Assembly (NCBI RefSeq): GCF_002899715.1
Contig: NZ_PPEK01000012.1
Span: 1 to 64,000 of the forward strand
Source of the DNA: Enteroscipio rubneri
Lineage (GTDB): Bacteria; Actinomycetota; Coriobacteriia; Coriobacteriales; Eggerthellaceae
Reading direction: 5' to 3'
DNA: 64,000 nucleotides
Part shown: positions 1 to 9,333 of the stretch, piece after piece
How the letters are laid out: each line of letters opens with the position of its first letter
Position numbering within the stretch: position 1 is the stretch's first letter
Translations under genes and position numbers: made by a program
The notes under the pieces: model-generated
Databases searched by the model: none
The model's input: only the letters and a program-made list of their open reading frames with translations
What the model was told of the DNA's origin: nothing

Positions 1-1
1 A

Positions 2-847
2 CCCGCGCCGAAGCGCCGTGCGAGCAGCCGGCGCTCGCGCTACCGCGGCGCCGCGTCGGGCGGGCTGCGGACCGAGGCCGCGGAGCGCGTCTCCGTGGTG
101 GGTGTCGGCTCCGCAGGTGCGGCGCTCTCGGGCCGTTGGTCGCTGCTCGCGCCGTCGCCGGAGAACGACACCGTGCGCGCCGTGGCGCTGGTGGAGTCGA
201 TCCTCGACCGTTACGGCGTACTCGCGCGCGACGTGGCCCTGCTCTCCGGCGTACCCGGCGGCCTGGGCGCCCTCATGCCGGTGCTGCGGTCGATGGAGGA
301 CGCCGGCGACCTTCTGCGCGGCATGTTCGTAAAGGGCCTCGGCCCGGCGCAGTTCGCCGCCCGTGAGACGGTGGACCTGCTGCGCACCTATGCGGCCGAC
401 GGCGATGCGCGCGACGGCCGCTCTGGTGCCGAAGGATACGTGGTGCTGGCGGCCGACGACCCTGCATGTCTGTTCGGGGCCGGCCTGCCGTGGCCGCCTC
501 TCTCGGGCGGCGATGCACCCTCCGCGGCGCGCCCCGCGCGCCGGTCGGGAAGCCTCGTGGCCATGCGCGCCGGCGTGCCGGTGCTGTACACCGCGGCGGG
601 CCTGCGCTCCGTGCTGGCCTTCACCGCGGACGAGGCGGCGCTCGAAGAGGCCGCCCGCGCCATCGTCGCCCACGCGGCGCGTGCGGCGCGGCGCGACGGG
701 GCGGAGGGCTCCCGCAAGAAGGTGGTGGTGGAGTCGTTCAACGGCCGGCCCGTGCTGGACACGCCGTTCGCCGACGTCCTCCAGCGGGCGGGCCTCGTCC
801 GCCTGCCCGACGGCATGCGGCTCTACGTGGACCCGTTCGCACGATAG
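2..847 (+). CDS. lhr: Lhr-type ATP-dependent helicase, C-terminal part
   Basis: The frame is open from base 2, so the gene begins outside the window; 281 residues are visible. They match the accessory C-terminal region of Lhr-family superfamily 2 DNA helicases, which act in DNA repair: a GRWSLL segment, then RYGVLARDVALLSGVPGG, the GLGPAQFA stretch and a LPWPPLSG segment, all in the family order. The ATPase motor itself lies upstream. It ends with LYVDPFAR and TAG at 845-847, and no other gene is close. A short in-frame ATG-like start at 95 is internal and not a real start. The family is recognised from its sequence pattern; substrate specificity cannot be judged from this part. Confidence 0.8.
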   Translation, partial: PAPKRRASSRRSRYRGAASGGLRTEAAERVSVVGVGSAGAALSGRWSLLAPSPENDTVRAVALVESILDRYGVLARDVALLSGVPGGLGALMPVLRSMEDAGDLLRGMFVKGLGPAQFAARETVDLLRTYAADGDARDGRSGAEGYVVLAADDPACLFGAGLPWPPLSGGDAPSAARPARRSGSLVAMRAGVPVLYTAAGLRSVLAFTADEAALEEAARAIVAHAARAARRDGAEGSRKKVVVESFNGRPVLDTPFADVLQRAGLVRLPDGMRLYVDPFAR

Positions 848-1192
848 GGTGATTTCGGATCCGTGTTCGCAGGCGCTTCCTAGTCCGATCACGCGGAGAG
901 AGACCGCCATCCGCAATCGTCGCCGTCGTGGTTGCGTTTCCCCTCATGCGCCCGCACCCTATGAAACGCTCGCGCCGGTCGTTTCCGACGGAGCTTGCCA
1001 TCAGGGCAACCCCTTGGCTTTTCACGTGCGTCCAGCTTGCCCGATATGCACCGTTCGAACGCGGCGGCGGGTCGAATGCGCATTCTGTGATGTGCCGTTA
1101 ACGATTGAATGGAGTACGCAGAGGCTACATCTTCGTACGGTATGTTCTGAGCGGCTACGGCTTCGGATGCGGGGCGAACAGGAGGTACCGAT
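848..1192. other. intergenic region, no gene seen
   Basis: No open frame with a credible ribosome binding site and no strong hairpin terminator. It must contain the promoter of the membrane protein at 1193 but no consensus boxes stand out. Confidence 0.4.
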
Positions 1193-2221
1193 ATGGCTCG
1201 AAACGCACGCGGTGACAAGGCTGAAAAGGCCGGCAAGGGCAAAAGCAGGCTGTTCGACGACCTGTCGATCGCGCAGGTTGCCGCCGGTGCGTTGGCGGCT
1301 GTCACCTCGATGCTGCTGGCCTCTCAAATTGGGATATACGGATCCGTGATCGGCGTGGGCGTGGGCTCCGTCGTGTCGGCGGTGGCCTCGCAGTTGTACA
1401 AGAAATTCCTGCAGGCCTCGGCCGAGAAAATTCAGGAGCTGAAACCGGGCGAGACCGGTCATCTGGGAGGATCGCGTTCAGGCGGCTCCGTTGCGGGCGG
1501 TGCTGCAAAAAGCGCATCCGACGAAGACGGGAAGTCTGCCGCCGACAACGGCTCGACGTCTTCCGCCAAGGAAGGCACAGTCGCATCCAGCCGCTCGTCG
1601 ACGCAGAGATCCGAAGCCGCTGAGCTTGGCGTCGATGTCGAGGTTCGACGCGCTCGAGCGCGGAGAGCGCATAAGAAGAAGGTTCAGCGAGGCGTTGTCA
1701 TCGTGGCTATCGTATCGGCGCTTCTGGCTGTGGGAGCTTCGGCGCTCATCGTGGACTTCGCCACGACGGGCCAAGGCGTCGGCGCAAAGCCAGCGCCGCT
1801 CGTTGGCGCGCAGTCGGACGATCGGGGGTCGTCAGGGCACGAGGCTTCTCAGGACGATTCGGCCGACGCGCGGGATTCCTCCGACAGCTCCAAGCAGGAC
1901 GACTCGACTTCGGGCGATGCCGGATCGGGCGACTCCTCGTCGGGCACGTCGGGCGATTCGCAAAATTCGAGCGGTTCCCAAGACCAGGGATCGAACGGAG
2001 CTGACGGAGGATCCCAAGACGGCGGATCCGGCTCGGACTCGAGCGGACAGCCGAATGGGGGCTCGTCCGGGTCGGGTACGGACTCAAAGCCGGACTCCGG
2101 TTCCGATTCCGGTTCGGGATCCGACTCCGGTTCCTCATCGGGCGGCTCGTCCGGCTCGGGCTCCAAGCAGGAATCGCAAGCGGCCGTCGGATCCGACTTC
2201 GGCGGCAGCGCAGCTTCATAA
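1193..2221 (+). CDS. membrane protein with long Ser/Gly/Asp-rich tail
   Basis: Unrecognised 342-residue protein. The start is an ATG preceded by AGGAGG at good spacing. A charged N-terminus is followed by hydrophobic stretches at about residues 28-70, rich in Gly, Val and Ala. A middle part with Ser and Lys/Arg clusters precedes a second membrane span at about 167-192. Everything after about residue 200 is low-complexity repeats of Ser, Gly, Asp and Gln, typical of an extended, disordered extracytoplasmic or wall-spanning stalk. No sorting motif or enzyme signature is visible. Inference: the tail lies outside the membrane. It is monocistronic, flanked by intergenic gaps on both sides. Confidence 0.65.
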   Translation: MARNARGDKAEKAGKGKSRLFDDLSIAQVAAGALAAVTSMLLASQIGIYGSVIGVGVGSVVSAVASQLYKKFLQASAEKIQELKPGETGHLGGSRSGGSVAGGAAKSASDEDGKSAADNGSTSSAKEGTVASSRSSTQRSEAAELGVDVEVRRARARRAHKKKVQRGVVIVAIVSALLAVGASALIVDFATTGQGVGAKPAPLVGAQSDDRGSSGHEASQDDSADARDSSDSSKQDDSTSGDAGSGDSSSGTSGDSQNSSGSQDQGSNGADGGSQDGGSGSDSSGQPNGGSSGSGTDSKPDSGSDSGSGSDSGSSSGGSSGSGSKQESQAAVGSDFGGSAAS

Positions 2222-2305
2222 TGCCGAAGGTCCTCGGGTACGACGTTGCTCGAGAATAGGTCCCTATGGGCCTTCCGGATCTTAGGTAAGCCTCCTCGCT
2301 GCATC

Positions 2306-2336
2306 TTGACTTCGAGTGCGGTCCATGGAGTAGACT
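2306..2336 (+). promoter_or_regulatory. possible promoter of the AEC permease
   Basis: TTGACT at 2306-2311 and TAGACT at 2331-2336 with a long 19-nt spacer, about 65 nt before the permease start. Weak evidence. Confidence 0.3.
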
Positions 2337-2402
2337 GGCATGCATGCCGTTAGCCGCATTGGGCGGGCGACGGCCGTGCATCGCTAACGCCGGGGGATTT
2401 CC

Positions 2403-3335
2403 ATGACAGACCTGTCAACCGCCATCGAGCAGATGGTCATGCTCTTTCTTGTCGCGTGCGTCGGGTTCGGTTCGGCGAAGCTCGGCTATCTCGACAACCA
2501 TACCAAGGAGCGGCTCAATAAGCTGCTGATGAATGTGACGCTTCCCTGCATGGTGATCGCCTCGGCGGAGGGCGCGGGCGCCGACGCTTCGGGCACCTTG
2601 ATAGGCGGCGCTTTCATACTGGGGGCGGTGCTGTTCTTTACGCTGCTCCTTGTTGGCTTCGTCTGCAACCTCCTGTTGCGCGTCCCGCGCAAGGACCGCA
2701 GGCTGTACCTGTTTATGAGCGTCTGCTCGAACATGGGCTTCCTCGGTATTCCCGTGATCGCATCCGTATTCGGCGACGCCAGCATCATCCTGTCGAGCAT
2801 CTTCGTCATGATGCAGGGCGTGTTCCTCTACAGCCTTGGCTTCATGCTGCTTTCGTCGGAGGAAGGCGGGGGAGAGAAGGTGTCCTGGTCGGCCATCATG
2901 AATCCCGCAATGGTGGCATGCATCCTCGCCATCGCGCTGTTCCTGGGCGGCGTCAAGCTGCCTTCGGTGATCCAGGGTACGTTCGATCTGGTGGGCGGCC
3001 TCACGACGCCTCTGGCTCTCATGCTCGTTGGCGTCATCATCTCCCAGGTGAACGTGAAGGCGGTGGTCTCCGAATGGCGCCTCTACCTCTACACGGCCGT
3101 CAAACAGCTAATCGTCCCCGCCGGGCTGTTCTTGGCGCTCAGGCTGGTTGTCGCATCCCCGTTGCTTGTCGGGGTGTTCGTGCTCATGATGGCTACGCCG
3201 GTGGGAACGCTTGTGCCCATGTGGGCAGAGCGGTTCGGTCGCGATCCGGTGCTTGCAGCGAAGGGTACCATCATCAGCACCGCGCTTTCGTTTGCGTTCA
3301 TCCCCGCGCTCATCACCTTCATGGCGACGGTTTGA
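2403..3335 (+). CDS. AEC family transporter (auxin efflux carrier type)
   Basis: A 310-residue polytopic membrane protein with about ten hydrophobic segments arranged as two five-helix halves. It has the typical AEC/malate-permease features: an N-terminal segment with KLGYLDNHTKERLNKLL, then NVTLPCMVIAS around the first helix break, and a C-terminal half with ATPVGTLVPMWAERFG. Members of the family export or import small carboxylic acids and related anions across the cytoplasmic membrane. Specificity cannot be read from sequence. The length is normal for the family. ATG start after a GGGGGATTTCC stretch. Neighbours are unrelated, so no pathway can be assigned. Confidence 0.8.
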   Translation: MTDLSTAIEQMVMLFLVACVGFGSAKLGYLDNHTKERLNKLLMNVTLPCMVIASAEGAGADASGTLIGGAFILGAVLFFTLLLVGFVCNLLLRVPRKDRRLYLFMSVCSNMGFLGIPVIASVFGDASIILSSIFVMMQGVFLYSLGFMLLSSEEGGGEKVSWSAIMNPAMVACILAIALFLGGVKLPSVIQGTFDLVGGLTTPLALMLVGVIISQVNVKAVVSEWRLYLYTAVKQLIVPAGLFLALRLVVASPLLVGVFVLMMATPVGTLVPMWAERFGRDPVLAAKGTIISTALSFAFIPALITFMATV

Positions 3336-3404
3336 CGACGAAGCGCGGAAACGTCGAAATCGCCACGATATGGCATGTGCGTGCTTTGCCGGATGTCATG
3401 CAGG

Positions 3405-3410
3405 TATAAT
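3405..3410 (+). promoter_or_regulatory. consensus -10 box overlapping the tcdA start
   Basis: A perfect TATAAT whose last two bases are the first two of the ATG at 3409. The expected transcription start, about 7 nt further on, coincides with the second in-frame ATG at 3418, which suggests a leaderless mRNA. No good -35 box is seen. Confidence 0.4.
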
Positions 3411-3417
3411 GGCTTCC

Positions 3418-4218
3418 ATGAACACGCGAGATGCCATTGGATTCGACGTCGCACCCAGCTTCGGGGGTGACAACTCGGTGTCCGACGACACCGAGACCGC
3501 CCTGTCGAAACTCGAGCTTATCATGGGATGCGAAGGGCTTGCGCGTCTCGCATCGTCTACCGTGATGGTGCTTGGTTTGGGCGGCGTGGGTTCGAACTGC
3601 GTCGAGGCGCTTGCACGCGGCGGGGTGGGGCGGCTGGTTGTCGTCGACCACGACGTGGTGCAGAAAAGCAATATCAATCGCCAGGCCATTGCCTTCCAAA
3701 GCACGATCGGGCGGAAGAAGACCGACGTGGTGCGTGCAATGGTGGCTGATATCAATCCGGACGCACAGGTCGAGGCGCTCGACGCATTCGTGCTCGCGGA
3801 AGACGTCCCCGCGCTCCTGGACGCATACGACGGTCGGGCGGATTACGTGATCGATGCCATCGATACGATCTCGACGAAGCTGTCAATCGCCGAATATGCG
3901 GATCGTGCGGGTATGCGGCTCATTAGCAGTATGGGAGCGGCGAACAAATTGCTTCCCGAATGCTTGAGAATCGCCGATGTCTACGATACGGTGAATTGCC
4001 CGCTGTGCCGCATCATGCGCAAGGAAGGCCGCAAGCGCGGCATCCGGCGGTTGCGCGTGCTGTATTCCTGCGAGCAGCCTGTTCGGGTGCCCGTCCGCGA
4101 GGGCGCGACGCGCAAGGAGCGCTCAAATTTAGGTACCGCCTCATACGTGCCGCCCATTATGGGGCAGATGATAGCCGGCGCGGTTCTCCGCGAACTGGCC
4201 GGGTTGGATCAGGCGTGA
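3418..4218 (+). CDS. tcdA: tRNA threonylcarbamoyladenosine dehydratase-like protein TcdA (ThiF/E1 family)
   Basis: About 266 residues of the ThiF/MoeB adenylating-enzyme fold. TcdA (CsdL) uses ATP to cyclise t6A37 of tRNAs to ct6A in the cytosol. Visible signatures are the nucleotide-binding glycine loop VLGLGGVGSNCVEALARGG, the acidic VVDHDVV that holds ribose, the arginine in NINRQ, and DAIDTISTKL further on. The C-terminal CPLCRIMRKEGRKRG and SYVPPIMGQMIAG are typical of the TcdA branch. Two starts compete: ATG 3409, inside the TATAAT, and ATG 3418, placed exactly where transcription should begin. I prefer 3418 as a leaderless start. The stop TGA overlaps the ATG of the next gene by one base, so the two are cotranscribed. 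Confidence 0.8.
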   Translation: MNTRDAIGFDVAPSFGGDNSVSDDTETALSKLELIMGCEGLARLASSTVMVLGLGGVGSNCVEALARGGVGRLVVVDHDVVQKSNINRQAIAFQSTIGRKKTDVVRAMVADINPDAQVEALDAFVLAEDVPALLDAYDGRADYVIDAIDTISTKLSIAEYADRAGMRLISSMGAANKLLPECLRIADVYDTVNCPLCRIMRKEGRKRGIRRLRVLYSCEQPVRVPVREGATRKERSNLGTASYVPPIMGQMIAGAVLRELAGLDQA

Positions 4219-5018
4219 TGGAGGCGACGGACCGAGCGTCGGCCTTGAACGCGCGAGAGGAGCCGGCGCCTCGTGCGGTGTTCGATATGCATTGCCATCT
4301 GGATTTCGCACCCGACGTGCATGAGGCGGGCGCTGATGCGCAGGAGCAGCTGGCGGGTGCGTTTTCGGTCACCGTGTCACCTGCCGGCTACGTGCGTGCC
4401 GCGCGCGAGCTCGACAGCTTCGAGCGCGTGCGCGTAGGCCTGGGGCTGCATCCCTGGTGGATTGCGGACGGGACGTGCGAGGACGAGGTGGCCCTGTTCG
4501 AGCGCCTGGCGCCCTGCGAGCGCTTCATCGGCGAGGTGGGACTCGACTTCGGGCGGGAGCATGCGGCGCGCCGCGAAGCGCAGCTCGCAACGTTCGATCG
4601 GGTGGTCTCAGCATGCGCGGATGGAGGGAAAGTTCTCTCGATCCACGCCGTGCGGGCAGCGGGTGCGACGCTCGATGTGCTCGAGCGTCGAAGCGCGCTG
4701 GCAGGGAACGTCTGCATTTTCCATCGGTTCGCGGGCACATCCGATGAGCTTCACCGTGCCGTGAGGTTGGGTTGTCGCTTCTCGATCAATCCGAAAATGC
4801 TGGCTTCGAAGCGCGGGCGCGCCTACGCGCGCTCGATCCCCGAGGATCTGCTGCTGCTTGAAACCGATGAACCATCGGGAGAGGGCGCCGCCTACGACGC
4901 GCATGCGGCCCGGCTGCGGCTCGAGAGCATGATCGACGAGCTTGCCGCACTCAGACGGGCACCGCGCTTCGAGCTGGCTGCACGCATTGCGCATAAGAGC
5001 GCCGAGCTGCTTTTGTAG
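4218..5018 (+). CDS. TatD family metal-dependent hydrolase
   Basis: A 266-residue amidohydrolase-fold protein of the TatD DNase family, which hydrolyse DNA ends with two divalent metals. The metal ligands are visible in order: HCHLD near the N-terminus, GEVGLDFG with the bridging glutamate, SIHAVRA, FHRFAG, and ETDEP with the final aspartate. The C-terminal NSAxLL-like helix is present as HKSAELLL. The ATG overlaps the tcdA stop (TGATG), so translation is coupled. It is somewhat divergent from canonical TatD, for instance VSPAGYVRAARELDSF in the second strand region, so the substrate is uncertain. Confidence 0.8.
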   Translation: MEATDRASALNAREEPAPRAVFDMHCHLDFAPDVHEAGADAQEQLAGAFSVTVSPAGYVRAARELDSFERVRVGLGLHPWWIADGTCEDEVALFERLAPCERFIGEVGLDFGREHAARREAQLATFDRVVSACADGGKVLSIHAVRAAGATLDVLERRSALAGNVCIFHRFAGTSDELHRAVRLGCRFSINPKMLASKRGRAYARSIPEDLLLLETDEPSGEGAAYDAHAARLRLESMIDELAALRRAPRFELAARIAHKSAELLL

Positions 5019-5183
5019 GATGTTCCGCCGCAGATAGCAAGTTCGCTTCAACCGGCAGGCGATCTTGTGAGTCGCATGTGGTTTCGCCGGGCGGTCGGCC
5101 GCGCCGGTACAATACGGCGCGAAGGGTCTTGCGATCGTGGTCAAACGGGTTGAAAGAAGCGAAGCAAACGGAAGGGGCGACGC

Positions 5184-7262
5184 GTGGAACTGTTCGAACT
5201 CGTGCTTCTCCTTCTCGGCGCCGTGCTGGTTTCCGCCGTTCTCGATGAGATCATACCCCGCGTCTCGCTTCCCCTTGTGCAGATAGCCATTGGCGCGGCC
5301 GTCGCGGTGGCGTGGGCGGAACCGCTCGATGTGCAGGTCGATCCCGAATTGTTCCTGGTGCTGTTCATCGCGCCGCTGCTATTCGACGAATCGCGCCGCG
5401 CCGACAAGCGCGCGTTGTGGGACAACAGAGGGGCCATTGTCTCGCTGGCCGTGGGCCTCGTGCTGCTCACCGTGCTCGTGGTGGGCTTCGTCCTGCACTG
5501 GATTAAGCCTTCCATTCCCTTGACAGCGGCTTTCGCGCTGGGAGCGGCTCTCGGACCGACCGACGCTGTGGCGGTCATGTCGCTTTCGAAGGATATCCGG
5601 CTGAGCAAGCGGCAAAAGACGCTGCTGTCGGGCGAGGCGCTCATCAATGACGCTTCGGGTGTCGTTTCGTTCCAGTTTGCGATAGCCGCTGCGGCAACGG
5701 GCGCGTTCTCGCTGGTGGAAGCTAGCGCGTCGTTTGCGTTCTCGTTCTTCGGCGGTATTATTCTGGGCTTGACCCTCGGTCTGGCCGCTGAGATCGTGCT
5801 TCGCGCCCTGCGCAGTCGCGGTCTGGAAAGCACGACACTTCACGTCGTGTTCGAGGTTTGCATGCCGTTCTTCGTGTTCTTGACCGCCGAGCATCTCGGA
5901 GTGAGTGGGATCCTTGCGGTCGTTGCGGCCGGGTTGCTCATGGCCTTCTTCCCGCGCAAGACAACCTCGGACTCTTCGCGCATCAAGATCGTCTCCTCAA
6001 GCGTGTGGGACGTGCTCGTGTTCGTCATCAATGGCGTGGTGTTCGTGCTTCTGGGTATGGAGCTGGCCCTTCTCGTCTCGCCGACCTGGGACCGCAGCGG
6101 TATGAGCCGGTCGATGCTTGTCGGATGCGTCATGCTGGTCACGCTGCTCGTGGTGGGAGTGCGGTTTCTGTGGGTGCTCGGTATGGAGGCATGGCGCGCC
6201 AGAGCCAAGAGGGAGCGCACGGGCTTCGGCCTGACGAAGGCCGCCGTGAAAAGCCTGCTGGTCACGACGCTTGCGGGTCCGAAAGGCGCCGTAACCCTCT
6301 CTATTGCGTTCACGATCCCCTACTATCTTTCGACAGGCGTCGCGTTTCCTCATCGCAATGACCTTATTTTTCTGGCGTCGGGCGTGATCGTGTGCACGCT
6401 TTTGCTGGCGAACTTCGTTGTGCCCCTGCTAGCTCCGAAGGAGGATTCCGCCGAAGAGGACGATGCGGCGGATCGTGCGGCGGAAGTCGCCATACTTCGC
6501 AACGTAATAGCGGAACTGACGAGGGAGCGCGATTCGAAGTCGGATGCGGCACTGCGTGTCGTTGCGAAAGGTTACGAGGAGCGCATCGCGCGCATCGTAG
6601 AGAGCGATGTGGCGCCGGAGCGTCTTCTTCAGCTGCGCCGTGAGGTGGTCGAGCGCCAGCGGGCCTACGTGCAGCAGGCCGGCGAACGTGGAGACTTCGC
6701 CCGGGAGGCTTGCGATTGCTACAGCGAGCGCCTTGATCGTATGGCCGAGATGCTCGGAGGGCGCCGGCCAGAGCGGCATGCGCAGAAGTACCTGAAGCGA
6801 CGGGCTTTTTTGCGCGTTCGCGACGCGCTGAAAGGGGCGCTAGGATCTTCGGGGGAAACCGTTGCTGCCGAGGCTGTCGAACGGTACCGCATCGCGGTCG
6901 GCGCGGAGCGCTGCGCGGTCGAGTATCTGGCATCTCTTGGGAACCAGGCCGATGCCGACGAAGCGATGGCTGTCAGGTACCTTTTGGGCGAACATCATGC
7001 GGCGCTTCGCACGCTTGAGACGCGCGATGCCGAGGAACTGGGCACGCTGGCGGCGTCGGTCGCCGACCTTCAGAGCATGGCCGGGTTGCGGAAGCCGTCT
7101 CAGGGGCAGAGGACGCGCATCGTTGAATTGGAGGCAGAGGCGCTCAGGCTCGAGCTTGAGCAGATCCAGAGCATGAAGGAGCAGGACCGTCTCTCCCGCG
7201 ACCGCGCTCGCGCGCTGCGCGAGGAGGTTTACCTGCTGCAGATGGGCCTTGGAATCGAGTAG
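5184..7262 (+). CDS. Na+/H+ exchanger, CPA1 family with cytosolic C-terminal domain
   Basis: A 692-residue cation/proton antiporter. The first ~420 residues carry about twelve hydrophobic segments. GALLSGEALINDASGVV-type motifs are present as LLSGEALINDASGVV, with the conserved ND pair of CPA1 exchangers, after ALGPTDAVAV. The remaining ~270 residues are hydrophilic, rich in Glu/Arg, and predicted helical, as in bacterial NhaP/YjcE homologues with long regulatory tails. It exchanges Na+ or K+ for protons at the cytoplasmic membrane. The start is a GTG with a GAAGGGG ribosome binding site. A TACAAT box at 5108-5113 may be its -10. It is followed 15 nt later by the SpoU methyltransferase, so the two may share a transcript. 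Confidence 0.85.
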   Translation: MELFELVLLLLGAVLVSAVLDEIIPRVSLPLVQIAIGAAVAVAWAEPLDVQVDPELFLVLFIAPLLFDESRRADKRALWDNRGAIVSLAVGLVLLTVLVVGFVLHWIKPSIPLTAAFALGAALGPTDAVAVMSLSKDIRLSKRQKTLLSGEALINDASGVVSFQFAIAAAATGAFSLVEASASFAFSFFGGIILGLTLGLAAEIVLRALRSRGLESTTLHVVFEVCMPFFVFLTAEHLGVSGILAVVAAGLLMAFFPRKTTSDSSRIKIVSSSVWDVLVFVINGVVFVLLGMELALLVSPTWDRSGMSRSMLVGCVMLVTLLVVGVRFLWVLGMEAWRARAKRERTGFGLTKAAVKSLLVTTLAGPKGAVTLSIAFTIPYYLSTGVAFPHRNDLIFLASGVIVCTLLLANFVVPLLAPKEDSAEEDDAADRAAEVAILRNVIAELTRERDSKSDAALRVVAKGYEERIARIVESDVAPERLLQLRREVVERQRAYVQQAGERGDFAREACDCYSERLDRMAEMLGGRRPERHAQKYLKRRAFLRVRDALKGALGSSGETVAAEAVERYRIAVGAERCAVEYLASLGNQADADEAMAVRYLLGEHHAALRTLETRDAEELGTLAASVADLQSMAGLRKPSQGQRTRIVELEAEALRLELEQIQSMKEQDRLSRDRARALREEVYLLQMGLGIE

Positions 7263-7277
7263 GGAGTGTGATCGCAC

Positions 7278-8114
7278 ATGGCGATCATTCGAATCGACAA
7301 TCTTGACGATCCGCGCCTCGCGCCGTATTCAGGCGCTGCCGATGCGCAGCTACGCTTGAGCCCGAGCGCTCCGAACGGTCTGTTCATTGCGGAGTCACGC
7401 AAAGTTGCCGAGCGGGCTCTCGATGCGGGCGTTTCTCCTCGCTCGCTGTTCATGGAGGAGCGCTGGCTTGCTCAGAGCATGCCGCTCGTCGAGCGTCTGA
7501 CGGCTGCTGATCCGTCATTTCCGGTACTCGTCGCCACGCGCGAGCAGTTCCACGCGCTCACGGGCTACGAGGTGACGCGCGGGGCCCTGGCTGCGTTCGA
7601 GCGGCCCGCGCTTCCCCGCGTCGAGAAGGTGCTTGCAGGAGCGCGACGGGTGGCAGTGCTCGAGGATATCGTAAACTATACCAATATCGGCGCCGTCTTC
7701 CGCTCGGCGGCGGCGCTCGGCATCGACGCGGTGCTCGTCACGCCATCCTGCCACGATCCGCTTTACCGTCGTGCTGCGCGGGTGTCGATGGGGACGGTAT
7801 TCCAGGTGCCGTGGACGCGCATCGGCAGCGAGCGCGACTGGGCTGCCGAAGGTGTACCGCTGCTTCATGAGCTGGGATTCGAGACCGCCGCGCTCGCGCT
7901 TTCCGATGATGCGATACCGTTGCACGACAAACGCCTGCGCTCATGCGACAGGCTGGCCCTTGTTTTGGGAACGGAGGGCGACGGGCTGTCGGCGTCCACT
8001 ATCATGCGATGCGATATGACCGTCAAGATCCCCATGGACCATGGGGTGGACTCCCTCAATGTAGCAGCCGCCAGCGCCGTGGCGTTCTGGGAGTTGAGGA
8101 CCCAGAACCGCTGA
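7278..8114 (+). CDS. SpoU/TrmH family RNA 2'-O-methyltransferase
   Basis: A 278-residue SPOUT-class RNA ribose methyltransferase. The three SpoU motifs are clear: motif 1 YTNIGAVFRSAAALGIDAVL, motif 2 LALVLGTEGDGLS, and motif 3 IPMDHGVDSLNVAAASAVA. Together they form the trefoil knot that binds S-adenosylmethionine. The ~100 N-terminal residues form a small substrate-binding domain of the L30e-like kind seen in 23S rRNA enzymes. Target RNA is unknown. ATG start 15 nt after the antiporter stop. Base composition and codon use match the chromosome. Confidence 0.85.
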   Translation: MAIIRIDNLDDPRLAPYSGAADAQLRLSPSAPNGLFIAESRKVAERALDAGVSPRSLFMEERWLAQSMPLVERLTAADPSFPVLVATREQFHALTGYEVTRGALAAFERPALPRVEKVLAGARRVAVLEDIVNYTNIGAVFRSAAALGIDAVLVTPSCHDPLYRRAARVSMGTVFQVPWTRIGSERDWAAEGVPLLHELGFETAALALSDDAIPLHDKRLRSCDRLALVLGTEGDGLSASTIMRCDMTVKIPMDHGVDSLNVAAASAVAFWELRTQNR

Positions 8115-8277
8115 TCTTTTCCTGGATCGCGCGAATTGGCGTGTCCGGGTGTTCTTCTCCGGCGTGTTGTCCAAGCGGAAGAAACGGTGCTGCAACGATC
8201 GCGCTTCGACTCCTCGTCGTGCCAACGGATGGCCGTATAGTCCGAAGCGGCGTACCGTCGGGAGAAAGGAGGCGGGC

Positions 8278-9189
8278 ATGGCTTCGGACGAGGCCTGCGA
8301 AGAACGCGAAAAGCCGGTGAGCACCGTGCACGGCGTGGCGCTTGTATTTGAAGGCGGCGGCATGCGCAACTCCTATTCGGCGGGGGCGGTGTCCGTCTTG
8401 CTGGAAAACAAGCTGTACTTCGATGATGTGTACGGTCTTTCGGCTGGGGCGACGAACGCGATCGACTACGTCTCGCGCGACGTCCGCCGCGCGGAGGCTT
8501 CATTCACAAGGTGTTTGGACGACCTCGCATTCCGCCGCTGGCTCGAACCGCTCGTGCACGCGGACGGACTCGATGCGGAGCTGCACGGGCATCGGCGCGC
8601 ACGGGCGGCATGCTCGTTGCCGTTCGATTTCGCGACGTTTTCAGCCAACCCCGCGCACTTGACGCTGCAATCCATTGATCGCGACTCGGGCGCGACCACG
8701 TACTTCACGCGCCGCGATTTCCCGACCGAGCGAATGCTTATGGAGCGAGTGCGCGCTTCGGCCAGCTACCCCATCATCATGTCCCCGACTGTGATCGATG
8801 GGCGCGCGCAGTACGACGGCGGCATCGGCGCCGGCGGCGGCATCATGCTGCCACGCGCGATGGACGACGGCCTGCGCCGCTTCTTCGTGGTGTGCACGCG
8901 CCCGCGCGGGTTCCGCAAAAAGGAGCGGCCTCGGCGCCTCTACGATGCATTCTTCTGGCGCCGCCCGCGCATGAGGGCAGCGCTCGATTCGTGGAGCCAG
9001 CGCTATAATGCAGAGCTGGACTACCTGGCCAAGCTGGAAGCCGAGGGGCGCGCCTATGCATTCTACGCGAACGAGCAAGGCGTAGCGAACACCGAGCGCG
9101 ACGAGGCGAAGTTGGCGGCCAATTACGAGCGGGGCCGCCGCCAGGCGCAGGCGGAACTCGGCGCATGGATGAGCTTTCTGAACCGATGA
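8278..9189 (+). CDS. patatin-like phospholipase
   Basis: A 303-residue patatin-fold serine lipase. Both catalytic-dyad elements are present. The oxyanion loop is EGGGMRNSYSAG, the nucleophile sits in GLSAG, and the aspartate is in YDGGIG. Bacterial members of this RssA/YjjU type hydrolyse phospholipids or lysophospholipids in the cytosol or at the inner face of the membrane. The frame is open further upstream, but the ATG at 8278 has AAAGGAGG at ideal spacing and begins MASDEACEERE, so I set the start there. A TATAGT at about 8235 could be its -10 box. No signal peptide. Confidence 0.82.
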   Translation: MASDEACEEREKPVSTVHGVALVFEGGGMRNSYSAGAVSVLLENKLYFDDVYGLSAGATNAIDYVSRDVRRAEASFTRCLDDLAFRRWLEPLVHADGLDAELHGHRRARAACSLPFDFATFSANPAHLTLQSIDRDSGATTYFTRRDFPTERMLMERVRASASYPIIMSPTVIDGRAQYDGGIGAGGGIMLPRAMDDGLRRFFVVCTRPRGFRKKERPRRLYDAFFWRRPRMRAALDSWSQRYNAELDYLAKLEAEGRAYAFYANEQGVANTERDEAKLAANYERGRRQAQAELGAWMSFLNR

Positions 9190-9333
9190 AGCTCGCTGTT
9201 TCTGCGGCGTCGCGCTCTGGGGCTGGCGGGAGGGCCGTCGGGGTGGTATGTTGAAATGAGGCCTGCGGCGTTGGAACGCGGCATTTCATCGCTGGGCGCG
9301 GGGCGTTTCAGCGAAAGAACGAAGGAGGCTTCA

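Noticed and set aside
36-1349. Long overlapping frames on both strands in the first 1.4 kb
   Set aside because: High GC produces shadow frames; only the Lhr frame has protein-like sequence.
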